35,595 nt of DNA. Origin: Muribaculaceae bacterium (GTDB taxonomy: Bacteria > Bacteroidota > Bacteroidia > Bacteroidales > Muribaculaceae). Shown piece after piece: positions 7,336 to 15,905 of this stretch. Positions within the stretch are counted from its first letter, which is position 1; every line of letters starts with the position of its first letter. The DNA is taken from contig JAIDSM010000136.1 in assembly GCA_029061225.1 (NCBI GenBank), forward strand, positions 1 to 35,595. Reading direction: 5' to 3'. The translations under genes were made by a program, and so were the position numbers. The notes under the pieces were generated by a model. The model ran no database searches, was not told where the DNA came from, and saw only the letters and a list, made by a program, of their open reading frames with translations.

Positions 7336-8256
7336 ATGATAAGAGTAGGAATCGCAGGAGCAGATACGGCTATGGCCGGAGAATTAATCCGTATTCTCGT
7401 CAATCATCCCGATGTTGAACTGACAAGCGCCTTCGCCCCCGGAAAGGTCGGACGAAAGGTCGCTTCAGTCCATCACGGACTGGCGGGCGAGTGCGATCTC
7501 GAGTTTTCACCTGATATCAACCCGGCGAGACTGGACGTAATTTTTATTGATGCACATTCGGATGTAGCAGACAGGTTCAGGATGAACACGGACCGCTGGC
7601 CTGATTTGAGGATCATTGATATGTCTCACTGTCCATCGCTTGATTTCGAGTCTCTTGACATGGCTTATGGTCTTCCGGAGATAAACCGCAAAGAGCTCGT
7701 GCGAGGGTGTAAGCGTGCCGTGGTGCCGAGATCAGTGGCTACAGCGGCGATTATAGGTCTGTATCCTCTCGCACGCCATCTTCTGCTTAAAGGCGATGTG
7801 ACGGTGGCGTATTCTTGCCCGAAAGATATAGACACTGATGTGAAGATCGATATGGCCCGTCAGGAAATCAAGCATGTGCTGCATAAGACTCAGAATTCAT
7901 TCAACGGAGAAATCATATTGAGACGTCTTGATGAGGATGTGTCGGAACGCGGCCTTAAGGTTGTGGTCGACATCCCATGTACTTTAGACATCACAGAGGT
8001 TTTTCGTCTTTTCGACGATTGCTATGACGACCATAACTTCACCTTCATGGTGAGTAGCGCCATGCCCGGCTACGAAGTGGAAGGAACGCAGAAGACACTC
8101 GTTACCCTTCAGAAGCTTATTCCCGAGCGTCTGACTGTCACTGTTGTGGCAGACTCCCGCATGCGCGGAGGAGCAGGCGACGCCGTGCACATCATGAACC
8201 TTCTATTCGGCCTTCACGAGCGCACGGGTCTCTACCTTAAGGCTCATAAATTCTAA
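7336..8256 (+). CDS. ArgC-like protein (N-acetyl-gamma-glutamyl-phosphate reductase homologue), probable pseudoenzyme
   Basis: The 306-residue protein aligns over its whole length with ArgC: AGELIRILVNHP, HHGLAGECDLEF, YGLPEINRKEL, LYPLARHLLL and a C-terminal HIMNLLFGLHERTGLYLK. The reductase chemistry looks lost. The catalytic segment NPGC reads VPRS, putting Ser133 in place of the thioester-forming Cys. The conserved HxHxPEI base segment reads DMARQEI, putting Ala174 in place of the His. The loop that normally reads GSTGAG is CPKDID, and the first-strand nucleotide loop GxxGYTAGEL reads GADTAMAGEL. The frame is open from start to stop and the fold-defining hydrophobic pattern is kept, so this is not an ordinary decayed pseudogene. 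It lies 5 bp after the argR-like gene and 12 bp before ssb. Its role is unknown; a regulatory or scaffold function is inference. Confidence 0.8.
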   Translation: MIRVGIAGADTAMAGELIRILVNHPDVELTSAFAPGKVGRKVASVHHGLAGECDLEFSPDINPARLDVIFIDAHSDVADRFRMNTDRWPDLRIIDMSHCPSLDFESLDMAYGLPEINRKELVRGCKRAVVPRSVATAAIIGLYPLARHLLLKGDVTVAYSCPKDIDTDVKIDMARQEIKHVLHKTQNSFNGEIILRRLDEDVSERGLKVVVDIPCTLDITEVFRLFDDCYDDHNFTFMVSSAMPGYEVEGTQKTLVTLQKLIPERLTVTVVADSRMRGGAGDAVHIMNLLFGLHERTGLYLKAHKF

Positions 8257-8268
8257 AAAACTAATATC

Positions 8269-8586
8269 ATGAGCGTAAATAAAGCCATTCTCATAGGCAA
8301 TGTCGGAGGAGATCCCGATGTGAGGTATCCGGAGAAGGATTTTCCTGTAGCCTATTTCTCAGTCGCCACCAACGAACTCCGAGGAAACACGGAAGTGACG
8401 GAGTGGCACAATATTGTCATGACCGGTGAGCAGGCCCGTTATGCCGAGCGTTATATAAGAAAGGGCATGAAGCTTTATGTGGAGGGTCCGATACGCACTC
8501 GCCAGTATACTGATAAGTTCAAGATAGCCAGGACCCGTACGGAAATCTATGCCCAACTATTTGAGATTCTTGGGCGTCCGAATTAA
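8269..8586 (+). CDS. Short single-stranded DNA-binding protein (SSB-like OB fold)
   Basis: This 105-residue protein begins MSVNKAILIGNVGGDPDVRY, the first strands of a bacterial SSB OB fold, and contains FSVATNE, TEWHNIVM, YIRKGMKLYVEGPIRTRQY and TEIYAQLFEIL in the usual order. It is shorter than a housekeeping SSB (roughly 150-180 residues). It ends at GRPN immediately after the OB fold, without the acidic DDIPF-type tail that recruits partner proteins. The loop between the last strands is also shortened. It is probably a secondary SSB that binds DNA or RNA but does not recruit the usual SSB interactome. It is 12 bp downstream of the argC-like gene and 55 bp upstream of speA, in the same direction. 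Confidence 0.8.
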   Translation: MSVNKAILIGNVGGDPDVRYPEKDFPVAYFSVATNELRGNTEVTEWHNIVMTGEQARYAERYIRKGMKLYVEGPIRTRQYTDKFKIARTRTEIYAQLFEILGRPN

Positions 8587-8641
8587 AAAAATTATAAACT
8601 AATAAGCTTAAAAAACTCAACAACGAATAAACTAATTAAAA

Positions 8642-10540
8642 ATGAGGAAGTGGAGAATCGAGGATTCAAGTGAACTCTACAATATACAGGGTTGGGGTCT
8701 AAGTTACTTTAGCATCAACGATGAAGGACACGTGCAGGTGACTCCTAAAGAAGGATATGCTCCTGTAGATATCCGCAAAGTGCTTGATGAGCTCAAGCTT
8801 CGAGACATATCTGCTCCGATGCTTCTGCGTTTTCCGGATATTCTTGATGACCGTATCAGAAAAATCACCGGATGCTTCAAGACAGCGAGCAAAGAATATG
8901 ACTTCAAAGGGGAGAGCTATCTCGTATATCCCATCAAGGTCAACCAGATGCGTCAGGTAGTTGAAGAAATCGTGAGCCATGGCAATAAGTACAATATTGG
9001 ACTTGAGGCCGGTTCGAAACCTGAGCTGCACGCCGTATTGGCTGTCAATACACATGAGAACTCACTTGTAGTCTGCAACGGCTATAAGGATGAGGACTAT
9101 GTGGAGCTTGCTCTTCTCGCTCAGAAGATGGGAAGAAGGATCTATCTGGTAGTGGAGAAACTTAACGAGCTGAAACTTATACTCAAGGTTGCAAAACGAC
9201 TTAAGGTTGACCCCAATATCGGCATCCGCATAAAGCTGACGTCAGCCGGAAGCGGCAAGTGGGAGGAATCAGGAGGTGACGTAAGCAAGTTCGGGCTGAA
9301 TTCAAGTGAACTTCTTGACGCGCTTGAGTTTCTTGAGAAAAACAAAATGAAAAGCTGCCTAAAGCTTATTCATTTCCATATAGGCAGCCAGATCACAAAG
9401 ATAAGGCGTATCAAGAACGCTCTTCGCGAGGCGATGCAATTCTATGTCCAGCTCTCAAAGAACGGATTTGAGATAGACTTCGTCGACATAGGAGGAGGTC
9501 TCGGCGTCGATTATGACGGCACACGATCCTCATCAGGCGAAAACTCTATGAACTATTCAATTCAGGAATATGCCAACGACGCGGTGTCAGCACTCGTCGA
9601 CGTATGCCGAAAGAATAATCTGCGTCAGCCAAATATAATCACCGAATCGGGACGCTCCATGACGGCTCATCATTCAGTCCTTATCATCGAGACTCTTGAA
9701 ACAACCCAGCTTCCGATATGGAATGACAACGATGAACTCCCGGAAGGTGCACACGAGCTCACGCGAGAACTCTACAATATATGGGATAAAATTGACTCTT
9801 CGCGTGTTTTCGAGGACTGGCACGACGCTCTTCAGATTCGAGAGGAAGCACTTGAGCTGTTCAGTCTCGGGCTTCTTGACCTCACAACCCGCGCACAGAT
9901 TGAGAAGCTTTTCTGGAGCGTGGCGCGCGACGTGCATGATATAACGAAGAGTATGAAGCATCCCCCGGAAGAGCTTCGGAAGGTGGCGCGAATGCTTCCA
10001 GAGAAATACTTCTGCAATTTCTCCCTCTTCCAGTCTCTGCCCGATACATGGGCTATCGACCAGATGTTTCCCACGATGCCAATAAGCCGTCTTGACGAGA
10101 AACCCACACGAGAGTGTACAATACAGGACGTAACATGCGATTCAGACGGAAAGATCAATCGTTTTGTTGCGCCTCAGGGTGTAAGCCATTCCCTTCCGGT
10201 CCATCAGCTGAAGCAAGGAGAGCCCTATTATATCGGCGTATTCCTTGTAGGAGCATATCAGGAGATTCTGGGTGACCTCCACAATCTATTCGGTGACACC
10301 GCAGCCGTACATATAACTTGCGATAAAGACGGCTATGAGATAGAGCAGGTGATCGACGGCGAGCCTGTAGCCGACGTGCTGGACTATGTGGAGTATAATC
10401 CCAAGAAACTGGTACGTAATCTCGAGACGTGGGTCTCCAAGTCTATGAAAGCAGGTAAGATTACGGCTGAAGAAGGACGTCAGTTCCTCAATATCTATAA
10501 ATCGGGACTCTACGGCATCACTTACCTTGAGCGTTACTGA
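8642..10540 (+). CDS. speA: Biosynthetic arginine decarboxylase SpeA
   Basis: This 632-residue PLP enzyme converts arginine to agmatine and CO2, the first step of the agmatine route to polyamines. The alanine-racemase-like barrel carries the PLP lysine Lys99 in YPIKVNQ. Other signatures are the HFHIGSQ motif, the phosphate-binding DIGGGLGVDYDGT and ITESGRSMTAHHSVL. The catalytic Cys of the second domain is Cys499 in QDVTCDSDGKI. Length is normal for SpeA. The 55-bp gap before it is AT-rich and holds no recognisable -7 box, so it probably belongs to the upstream transcript. Its stop shares one base with the truA start (TGATG). Its position two genes after ArgR- and ArgC-like proteins keeps an arginine theme in the operon. 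Confidence 0.95.
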   Translation: MRKWRIEDSSELYNIQGWGLSYFSINDEGHVQVTPKEGYAPVDIRKVLDELKLRDISAPMLLRFPDILDDRIRKITGCFKTASKEYDFKGESYLVYPIKVNQMRQVVEEIVSHGNKYNIGLEAGSKPELHAVLAVNTHENSLVVCNGYKDEDYVELALLAQKMGRRIYLVVEKLNELKLILKVAKRLKVDPNIGIRIKLTSAGSGKWEESGGDVSKFGLNSSELLDALEFLEKNKMKSCLKLIHFHIGSQITKIRRIKNALREAMQFYVQLSKNGFEIDFVDIGGGLGVDYDGTRSSSGENSMNYSIQEYANDAVSALVDVCRKNNLRQPNIITESGRSMTAHHSVLIIETLETTQLPIWNDNDELPEGAHELTRELYNIWDKIDSSRVFEDWHDALQIREEALELFSLGLLDLTTRAQIEKLFWSVARDVHDITKSMKHPPEELRKVARMLPEKYFCNFSLFQSLPDTWAIDQMFPTMPISRLDEKPTRECTIQDVTCDSDGKINRFVAPQGVSHSLPVHQLKQGEPYYIGVFLVGAYQEILGDLHNLFGDTAAVHITCDKDGYEIEQVIDGEPVADVLDYVEYNPKKLVRNLETWVSKSMKAGKITAEEGRQFLNIYKSGLYGITYLERY

Positions 10541-11289
10541 TGGCACGATATTTCCTACGTCTTGCGTATAGGGGCGCGCCCTTCCATGGATGGCAGGTGC
10601 AGCCTAATGCCGTAAGCGTACAAGGCGAAGTGGAGAAGGCCTTGTCGACGGTGCTTCGCACCGCAGTCGCGATAGTAGGAGCGGGGCGCACGGATACCGG
10701 TGTAAATGCCCGAGTGATGTACGCACACTTCGACTTCGAGGATGAGCTTGCAGACAAGAGACGCCTTCTTGTGTCGCTTAACCGTATTGTAGGGCGTGAT
10801 ATCGCTATCCATGACATAATTCCGGTCCATGACGACGCTCATGCGAGATTCGACGCTACTTTACGCACCTATAAGTATTTCGTAACGTTTGAGAAGACTC
10901 CGTTTTTCTATCCCCTAAGCTGGCACTGCCCTCACAGATTGGACATAGAGCGAATGAACGAGGCTGCCTCCGTACTACTTGCCACCGAAGACTTCACTTC
11001 ATTCGCAAAGCTTCACAGCGATGCAAAGACTAATATCTGCCGGGTTTCTAAAGCCGAGTGGGCCATGGAAGGTGCAAACACTGCGGTTTTCACAATTACA
11101 GCCGACCGTTTTCTCCGCAATATGGTGAGGGCTGTTGTAGGCACTCTTGTAGATGTGGGAAGAGGAAAGTTAACACCCGAAGGATTCCGGAATATAATAG
11201 AACGGAAAGACAGGTGTGCCGCCGGACAATCCATGCCCGGAGAGGCACTATACCTCTGGGATGTGAAATATGACTATATTAAAGATTGA
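10540..11289 (+). CDS. truA: tRNA pseudouridine(38-40) synthase TruA
   Basis: The 249-residue enzyme isomerises uridines 38-40 in the tRNA anticodon arm. The catalytic Asp52 lies in [11 protein letters not shown], the invariant TruA motif. [11 protein letters not shown] and [18 protein letters not shown] are the other conserved segments, and length is typical. Its ATG shares one base with the speA stop. The ligA start follows 2 bp after its own stop, so it sits in the middle of a translationally coupled run. Confidence 0.96.
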   Translation: MARYFLRLAYRGAPFHGWQVQPNAVSVQGEVEKALSTVLRTAVAIVGAGRTDTGVNARVMYAHFDFEDELADKRRLLVSLNRIVGRDIAIHDIIPVHDDAHARFDATLRTYKYFVTFEKTPFFYPLSWHCPHRLDIERMNEAASVLLATEDFTSFAKLHSDAKTNICRVSKAEWAMEGANTAVFTITADRFLRNMVRAVVGTLVDVGRGKLTPEGFRNIIERKDRCAAGQSMPGEALYLWDVKYDYIKD

Positions 11290-11291
11290 TT

Positions 11292-13298
11292 ATGACGGCT
11301 GAAGAAAGAATCAGAGAGCTCAGGGAAGAGCTCAACAGACATAACCATAATTACTACGTGCTGAACACTCCTGAAATATCGGATAAGGAGTTTGATATGA
11401 TGATGAAGGAGCTTGAGGCTCTCGAGAAAGAGAATCCAAATCTTATGGATCCGCTTTCTCCTACTCAGCGTGTCGGCTCCGACCTTACGAAGGGTTTTGA
11501 GCACGTGGTGCATGAGCGTCCTATGCTTTCACTCGCCAACACCTATACTGTCGGTGAGGTGGATGAATGGTTTGACCGTGTGAGAAAGGGCCTTGAGGGC
11601 CAGTCTTTCGAGATCACAGGGGAGATGAAATATGACGGGACTTCCATTTCTCTTACTTATGAAGTAGGAAGACTGGTACGCGCCGTGACCAGAGGCGACG
11701 GTACGCAAGGAGATGACGTTACCACAAACGTAAAGACAATCCGCAGTATTCCTCTCGTGCTTCAGCCAGGCGACTGGCCGGAGCGTTTCGAGATCAGGGG
11801 TGAAATCCTGATGCCTTGGAAGGTATTTGACGAACTGAATAGGGAGCGCGAATACAATGAAGAGCCGCTCTTCGCTAATCCGCGTAACGCAGCGAGCGGT
11901 ACGCTGAAGACCCAGGATCCCCGCGAAGTCGCCAAGCGGAGACTTGACGCCATTTTCTACTACTTGCTATCAGACGACCTTCCCCACGACACGCACTATG
12001 CAAACATGGAAGCCGCCCGCCGTTGGGGCTTCAAGGTGTCGGATATGAAAATCCTCCACACGGTGGAAGAAGTGGATGCCTTCATTGAATATTGGGATAC
12101 CGCAAGAAAGGAATTACCCGTCGCTACGGATGGTCTCGTTTTCAAGGTCAATTCACTGCGCCAGCAACTGAATCTCGGATACACGTCCAAATCACCGCGA
12201 TGGGCGGTGGCCTTCAAGTTCAATCCTGAGAACGCATGCACAAAGCTTCGCTTTGTAAGTTTTGAGACCGGACGAATGGGTATAGTGACTCCGGTGGCTA
12301 ATCTCGAACCTGTACTTCTTTCCGGAACAATAGTAAAGCGTGCTTCCCTTCATAATGCCGATATCATGAAGGAACTTGACATCCATGAAAATGACTGGCT
12401 TTATGTAGAAAAAGGAGGGGAGATAATACCGAAGATAACAGGTGTGGATAAGGAGCGCCGGGAGCATGACAGTCCTGCTGTGGAGTTCGTGAGCCGGTGT
12501 CCTGAATGCGGAACTCCCCTTGTTAATAAGGAGGGTGACGCAGCCTGGGTCTGTCCTAACAAATACGGATGCCGTCCACAGATCACTGGACGAATCGAGC
12601 ATTTCTGCGCACGCCGGATGATGAATATCGACGGAGTGGGCGAGGAGACAGCAGAGTTACTGTATGACAAGGGTCTGGTACGTATTCCGGCAGATCTTTA
12701 CGATCTTACCAAGGAGCAGCTATCCATACTTGACCGATTTGGAGACAAAAGCGCGGAAAGAATTCTCAACGGTCTTGAGGCATCTAAAGAGGTTCCATTC
12801 GAGAGGGTGATATATGCTCTTTCGATTCCCAACGTAGGGGAGACAACATCCAAGCGAGTTGCCAAGAGCGTAAAGAGTATGGATAGAATGCAGCAGATGA
12901 GTGTGGAGGAACTACAGGCTATTCCGGATGTAGGCCCAATCGTAGCGCAGGGAATATATGACTATCTTCGTGATCCTGTGAGCATAGAGAACATCGAACG
13001 TCTTAAAGCAGCCGGCCTGCAGATGCAGTTAAGTGAAGACAAGTTGGCACCTGCGGGTACTGCGCTCGAGGGAGAATCGATTGTGATTTCTGGAACTTTC
13101 GCTCATCATAGCCGTGAGGAATACAAGGATATGATAGAACGCAACGGCGGCAAGAACGTAGGAAGCATTTCTAAGAAAACCTCTTTTGTCCTTGCCGGTG
13201 AAAATATGGGTCCCTCTAAACTTGAGAAATGTCATAAACTCGGAATTCCCATTATCTCTGAAGATGAATTTCTTGAAAAACTAAAGAATGCCGACTGA
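11292..13298 (+). CDS. ligA: NAD-dependent DNA ligase LigA
   Basis: This 668-residue enzyme seals nicks in DNA using NAD+. It has domain Ia with the conserved Tyr pair (HNYYVLN), the adenylation domain with the AMP-accepting Lys113 in EMKYDGTS, and an OB fold around [16 protein letters not shown] Cys4 zinc finger is formed by Cys403, Cys406, Cys421 and Cys427. Helix-hairpin-helix repeats occupy residues 440-585, and a C-terminal BRCT domain begins near [10 protein letters not shown] chose the ATG at 11292; a TTG six bases upstream is in frame but would overlap the truA stop. The 3' end overlaps the convergent glycosylase gene by 18 bp. Confidence 0.96.
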   Translation: MTAEERIRELREELNRHNHNYYVLNTPEISDKEFDMMMKELEALEKENPNLMDPLSPTQRVGSDLTKGFEHVVHERPMLSLANTYTVGEVDEWFDRVRKGLEGQSFEITGEMKYDGTSISLTYEVGRLVRAVTRGDGTQGDDVTTNVKTIRSIPLVLQPGDWPERFEIRGEILMPWKVFDELNREREYNEEPLFANPRNAASGTLKTQDPREVAKRRLDAIFYYLLSDDLPHDTHYANMEAARRWGFKVSDMKILHTVEEVDAFIEYWDTARKELPVATDGLVFKVNSLRQQLNLGYTSKSPRWAVAFKFNPENACTKLRFVSFETGRMGIVTPVANLEPVLLSGTIVKRASLHNADIMKELDIHENDWLYVEKGGEIIPKITGVDKERREHDSPAVEFVSRCPECGTPLVNKEGDAAWVCPNKYGCRPQITGRIEHFCARRMMNIDGVGEETAELLYDKGLVRIPADLYDLTKEQLSILDRFGDKSAERILNGLEASKEVPFERVIYALSIPNVGETTSKRVAKSVKSMDRMQQMSVEELQAIPDVGPIVAQGIYDYLRDPVSIENIERLKAAGLQMQLSEDKLAPAGTALEGESIVISGTFAHHSREEYKDMIERNGGKNVGSISKKTSFVLAGENMGPSKLEKCHKLGIPIISEDEFLEKLKNAD

Positions 13299-13865
13299 CC
13301 GGAATAGCTCAGCGTAGTACTCGGCTTTCTTCTCGATCTTCATCGGATACGCACGGCTTGTGGAAGGCATCCGCCATATCCGCAGGCCGTCGTCCGTTTC
13401 TTTCATTTCCCCCATCTTAGGCCTATCTGTGCCGGTCAGCTGAGCAATGACATCGGCTGCCTTTTCTCCTGTAGTGGCCACAGTTCGGCATTCCGGTATC
13501 TCCCTCAAAAGATCGAAAAGAGGCACAGGCTTCACAATCTCAAGAAACTTATCAGAGGCGTTACCCTTGAGACGGCGCACCTCACGTCCGGTATCGTTCA
13601 ACGCTATATGATGCTTCTCCATGAGCTCCCGACATTCTTTTTCACGGAAGCATTTCTTCACTTCATCATAAAGAGCATTTTTGTCGTTCAGAAAGAGCAT
13701 GCCGCAAATACGCCAATAATCATTGATGGGGTTGGGGTAATAGAAGTTCATGCTCCAGCGGTGTTCTCCTGGAGGAAATGTGCCCATAATAAGCACCTTC
13801 GCCCCCTTTGGAAGGAAAGGGGGGAAAGGATGCGTCTCGATTATCATATTCTCATCATTTTCCAT
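13281..13865 (-). CDS. Uracil-DNA glycosylase superfamily protein
   Basis: The 194-residue protein carries the UDG-superfamily first motif in the variant [19 protein letters not shown] (from about residue 28), followed by [10 protein letters not shown]-terminal MPSTSRAYP occupies the position of the second active-site motif of TDG/MUG-like enzymes. It should excise a damaged base (uracil, or deaminated purine in related families) from DNA; the exact lesion is not predictable. The 3' end overlaps ligA by 18 bp in convergent orientation. Its start lies 34 bp downstream of cysK on the same strand, and no promoter is evident in that gap, so it is probably the last gene of the cysE-cysK transcript. 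Confidence 0.8.
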   Translation of the reverse strand: MENDENMIIETHPFPPFLPKGAKVLIMGTFPPGEHRWSMNFYYPNPINDYWRICGMLFLNDKNALYDEVKKCFREKECRELMEKHHIALNDTGREVRRLKGNASDKFLEIVKPVPLFDLLREIPECRTVATTGEKAADVIAQLTGTDRPKMGEMKETDDGLRIWRMPSTSRAYPMKIEKKAEYYAELFRSVGIL

Positions 13866-13899
13866 AGCGATTCAAATCAGAAAAAGGTTTAATTACAAA

Positions 13900-14817
13900 T
13901 CAAAGCATCGACAGATAGCGTTCTCCCGTATCCGGAAGAATAGCGACAATCGTCTTCCCTTCGTTCTCCTCTTTACGCGCTTCCCTCAAGGCGGCAGCGA
14001 ATGCCGCTCCGGAAGAGATACCGGCGAATATGCCTTCTTTGTGAGCAAGCAGACGCTGACATTCAAATGCGTCTTCATCGCTTATGCGCATCACATCGTC
14101 TGCAATCGAAGCATCGAAATTGCCGGGAATGAATCCGGCTCCTATACCTTGGATCTTATGTGGTCCGGGCTGTCCTCCTGAGATGACAGGTGACTTTTCC
14201 GGTTCTACAGCCACCACCTTTATATCCGGATTATACATTTTGAGGCTTCGGGCGGTCCCGCTCAGAGTCCCTCCGGTACCAACTCCGGCTACAAAGACAT
14301 CTACCTTACCATCGGTGTCACGCCAAATCTCCTCGGCCGTAGTGCGGGAATGGATATCTGGATTGGCAGGATTGTCAAACTGACTCATCACTACGCTTGC
14401 GGGTATGCTTGCCTGGAGTTCCTTAGCTTTTTCTATGGCTCCCTTCATTCCGTCCTTGCCAGGTGTAAGCATGAGTTCGGCTCCCATAGCAGTGAGTATT
14501 TTCTTGCGTTCATCGCTCATAGTTTCAGGCATACAGATAATAACCCTGTATCCTTTGGACTTCCCTATCCAAGTAAGTCCAATGCCTGTATTTCCGCTTG
14601 TCGGCTCAATTATGGTGCCACCTGGGCGAAGCCTTCCCGATGCTTCTGCATCATCAATCATCGCTTTGGCGATGCGGTCCTTTACACTTCCTCCCGGATT
14701 GAAAGATTCAACTTTCACCAGTATCCGAGCCTTGAGGTCTTCTTCTCTCTCTATATTCTTTACTTCTACCAGGGGCGTATTGCCGATCAGCTCCTGCATT
14801 GATCCATATATCTTCAT
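13900..14817 (-). CDS. cysK: Cysteine synthase (O-acetylserine sulfhydrylase) CysK
   Basis: This 305-residue PLP enzyme makes cysteine from O-acetylserine and sulfide. The PLP lysine is Lys46 in NPGGSVKDR. The substrate loop EPTSGNTGIGL and the phosphate-binding loop GVGTGGTLSGT are intact, and GISSGAAFAAAL near the C-terminus is typical. It lies 86 bp downstream of cysE on the minus strand, the gene for the enzyme that makes its substrate. The gap between them holds a 9-bp tandem repeat. Which of CysK and CysM-like enzymes it resembles most cannot be settled by eye, though the overall pattern fits CysK. Confidence 0.94.
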   Translation of the reverse strand: MKIYGSMQELIGNTPLVEVKNIEREEDLKARILVKVESFNPGGSVKDRIAKAMIDDAEASGRLRPGGTIIEPTSGNTGIGLTWIGKSKGYRVIICMPETMSDERKKILTAMGAELMLTPGKDGMKGAIEKAKELQASIPASVVMSQFDNPANPDIHSRTTAEEIWRDTDGKVDVFVAGVGTGGTLSGTARSLKMYNPDIKVVAVEPEKSPVISGGQPGPHKIQGIGAGFIPGNFDASIADDVMRISDEDAFECQRLLAHKEGIFAGISSGAAFAAALREARKEENEGKTIVAILPDTGERYLSML

Positions 14818-14820
14818 ATT

Positions 14821-14865
14821 GTTTGAGTGGGTTAGATGGTTTAAGTGGTTTTGATGGTTTAGGCG
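14821..14865. repeat. Five imperfect 9-bp tandem repeats in the cysE-cysK gap
   Basis: Five consecutive 9-mers of the form G[T/G]TT(N)5 occur: GTTTGAGTG, GGTTAGATG, GTTTAAGTG, GTTTTGATG and GTTTAGGCG. On the transcribed minus strand this is a C/A-rich run of CAnTnAAAC units just upstream of the cysK start codon, so it lies in the mRNA leader between the two cys genes. It is probably unstructured, and its function is unknown. Confidence 0.7.
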
Positions 14866-14903
14866 GGCAACCTAATGGGGATTGGGTGGGAATGGAGATT
14901 CAA

Positions 14904-15830
14904 TTATCTGACTGTAAACTCCGCATTCTTTTGCAGAACCCTTGAATTCGCCGGAACAGATTTCGTCAGCCATACGTTGCCGCCTACTATTGTATCGTGT
15001 CCTACGGTTATTCTTCCGAGGATTGTGGCGTTGGCGTAGACAGTCACGTTGTCTTCAAGAATCGGATGACGAGGCACATTGACCGGATGACCCTCACCGT
15101 TAAGCGTAAAGTTTCGTGCGCCCAACGTCACTCCCTGGTATAGAGTTACATGGTTGCCTATGATGCAGGTTTCTCCGATCACGACACCTGTACCATGATC
15201 AATTGCGAAATACTCGCCTATTGTAGCCCCGGGATTGATATCAATCCCTGTATCGGAGTGAGCCATTTCTGTAATGATGCGAGGAAGAACAGGCACCCCG
15301 GCTTTCAGAAGCTGGTGGGCGAAACGATAGTGGACCATCGCGTGGACAACAGGGTAACTGAGTATGATCTCTCCAAAATCCTCCGTAGCAGGATCATTGT
15401 CAAAGATAGCCTGAACATCGGTGTAAAGAAGCCTTTTTATTTCAGGAAGTTTTTCGATAATTCTCAATGCAAGTTCCATGCCACGCTCGGCGGCAATGCT
15501 TGATCCGCAATCGGGACTTTTCTGAAAAAGGGCATGCCCAATTTCCTTTGAAAGACTACGGAAAAGCCGCTCGGTACTGACCGAAAGACGTGCTTTTTCC
15601 ATTGCTCTCGTGCCATGATAAATGTCATGAAACTCGGGAAACATAACGGTCTTGACAAGAGTCAATATCTCTCGAACCGCATCTACAGATGGGAGAGGAC
15701 CGCATGAAGCCGGCGTGATATGCTGTTCTTCAGCCGACATCGATGTCAGTTTTTCCACGGCTCCGTTAATGACAGAGCCTATACGTAAGGTCAGTTCCGC
15801 TTTGGAAGAGCATATATAGTCATATTCCAT
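14904..15830 (-). CDS. cysE: Serine O-acetyltransferase CysE
   Basis: The 308-residue enzyme acetylates serine with acetyl-CoA to give O-acetylserine. A long helical N-terminal region (to about residue 190) is followed by a left-handed beta-helix of hexapeptide repeats. The catalytic pair Asp197 (TGIDINPGA) and His212 (AIDHGTGVVIGE) is present, then LYQGVTLGARNF. The protein is longer at the N-terminus than the compact enterobacterial enzyme (about 270 residues), as is common for Bacteroidetes. It is upstream of cysK on the same strand and shares the pathway. No consensus promoter is visible in the 75 bp between it and the upstream protease gene, so readthrough from there is possible. Confidence 0.92.
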   Translation of the reverse strand: MEYDYICSSKAELTLRIGSVINGAVEKLTSMSAEEQHITPASCGPLPSVDAVREILTLVKTVMFPEFHDIYHGTRAMEKARLSVSTERLFRSLSKEIGHALFQKSPDCGSSIAAERGMELALRIIEKLPEIKRLLYTDVQAIFDNDPATEDFGEIILSYPVVHAMVHYRFAHQLLKAGVPVLPRIITEMAHSDTGIDINPGATIGEYFAIDHGTGVVIGETCIIGNHVTLYQGVTLGARNFTLNGEGHPVNVPRHPILEDNVTVYANATILGRITVGHDTIVGGNVWLTKSVPANSRVLQKNAEFTVR

Positions 15831-15905
15831 AGGTAGGTGTCTTTCAGTTTATAGTATAATAGATTTGTTATCTCATATTATAACATATTAATCCCCCATT
15901 ATGGT

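Noticed and set aside
14821..14903. Telomere-like or CRISPR-like repeat
   Set aside because: The 9-bp units are contiguous with no spacers, and there are no cas genes, so it is a simple tandem repeat.
15831..15905. Separate cysE promoter
   Set aside because: The gap has AT-rich TATA-like strings but no TAnnTTTG box on the minus strand, so I did not call one.
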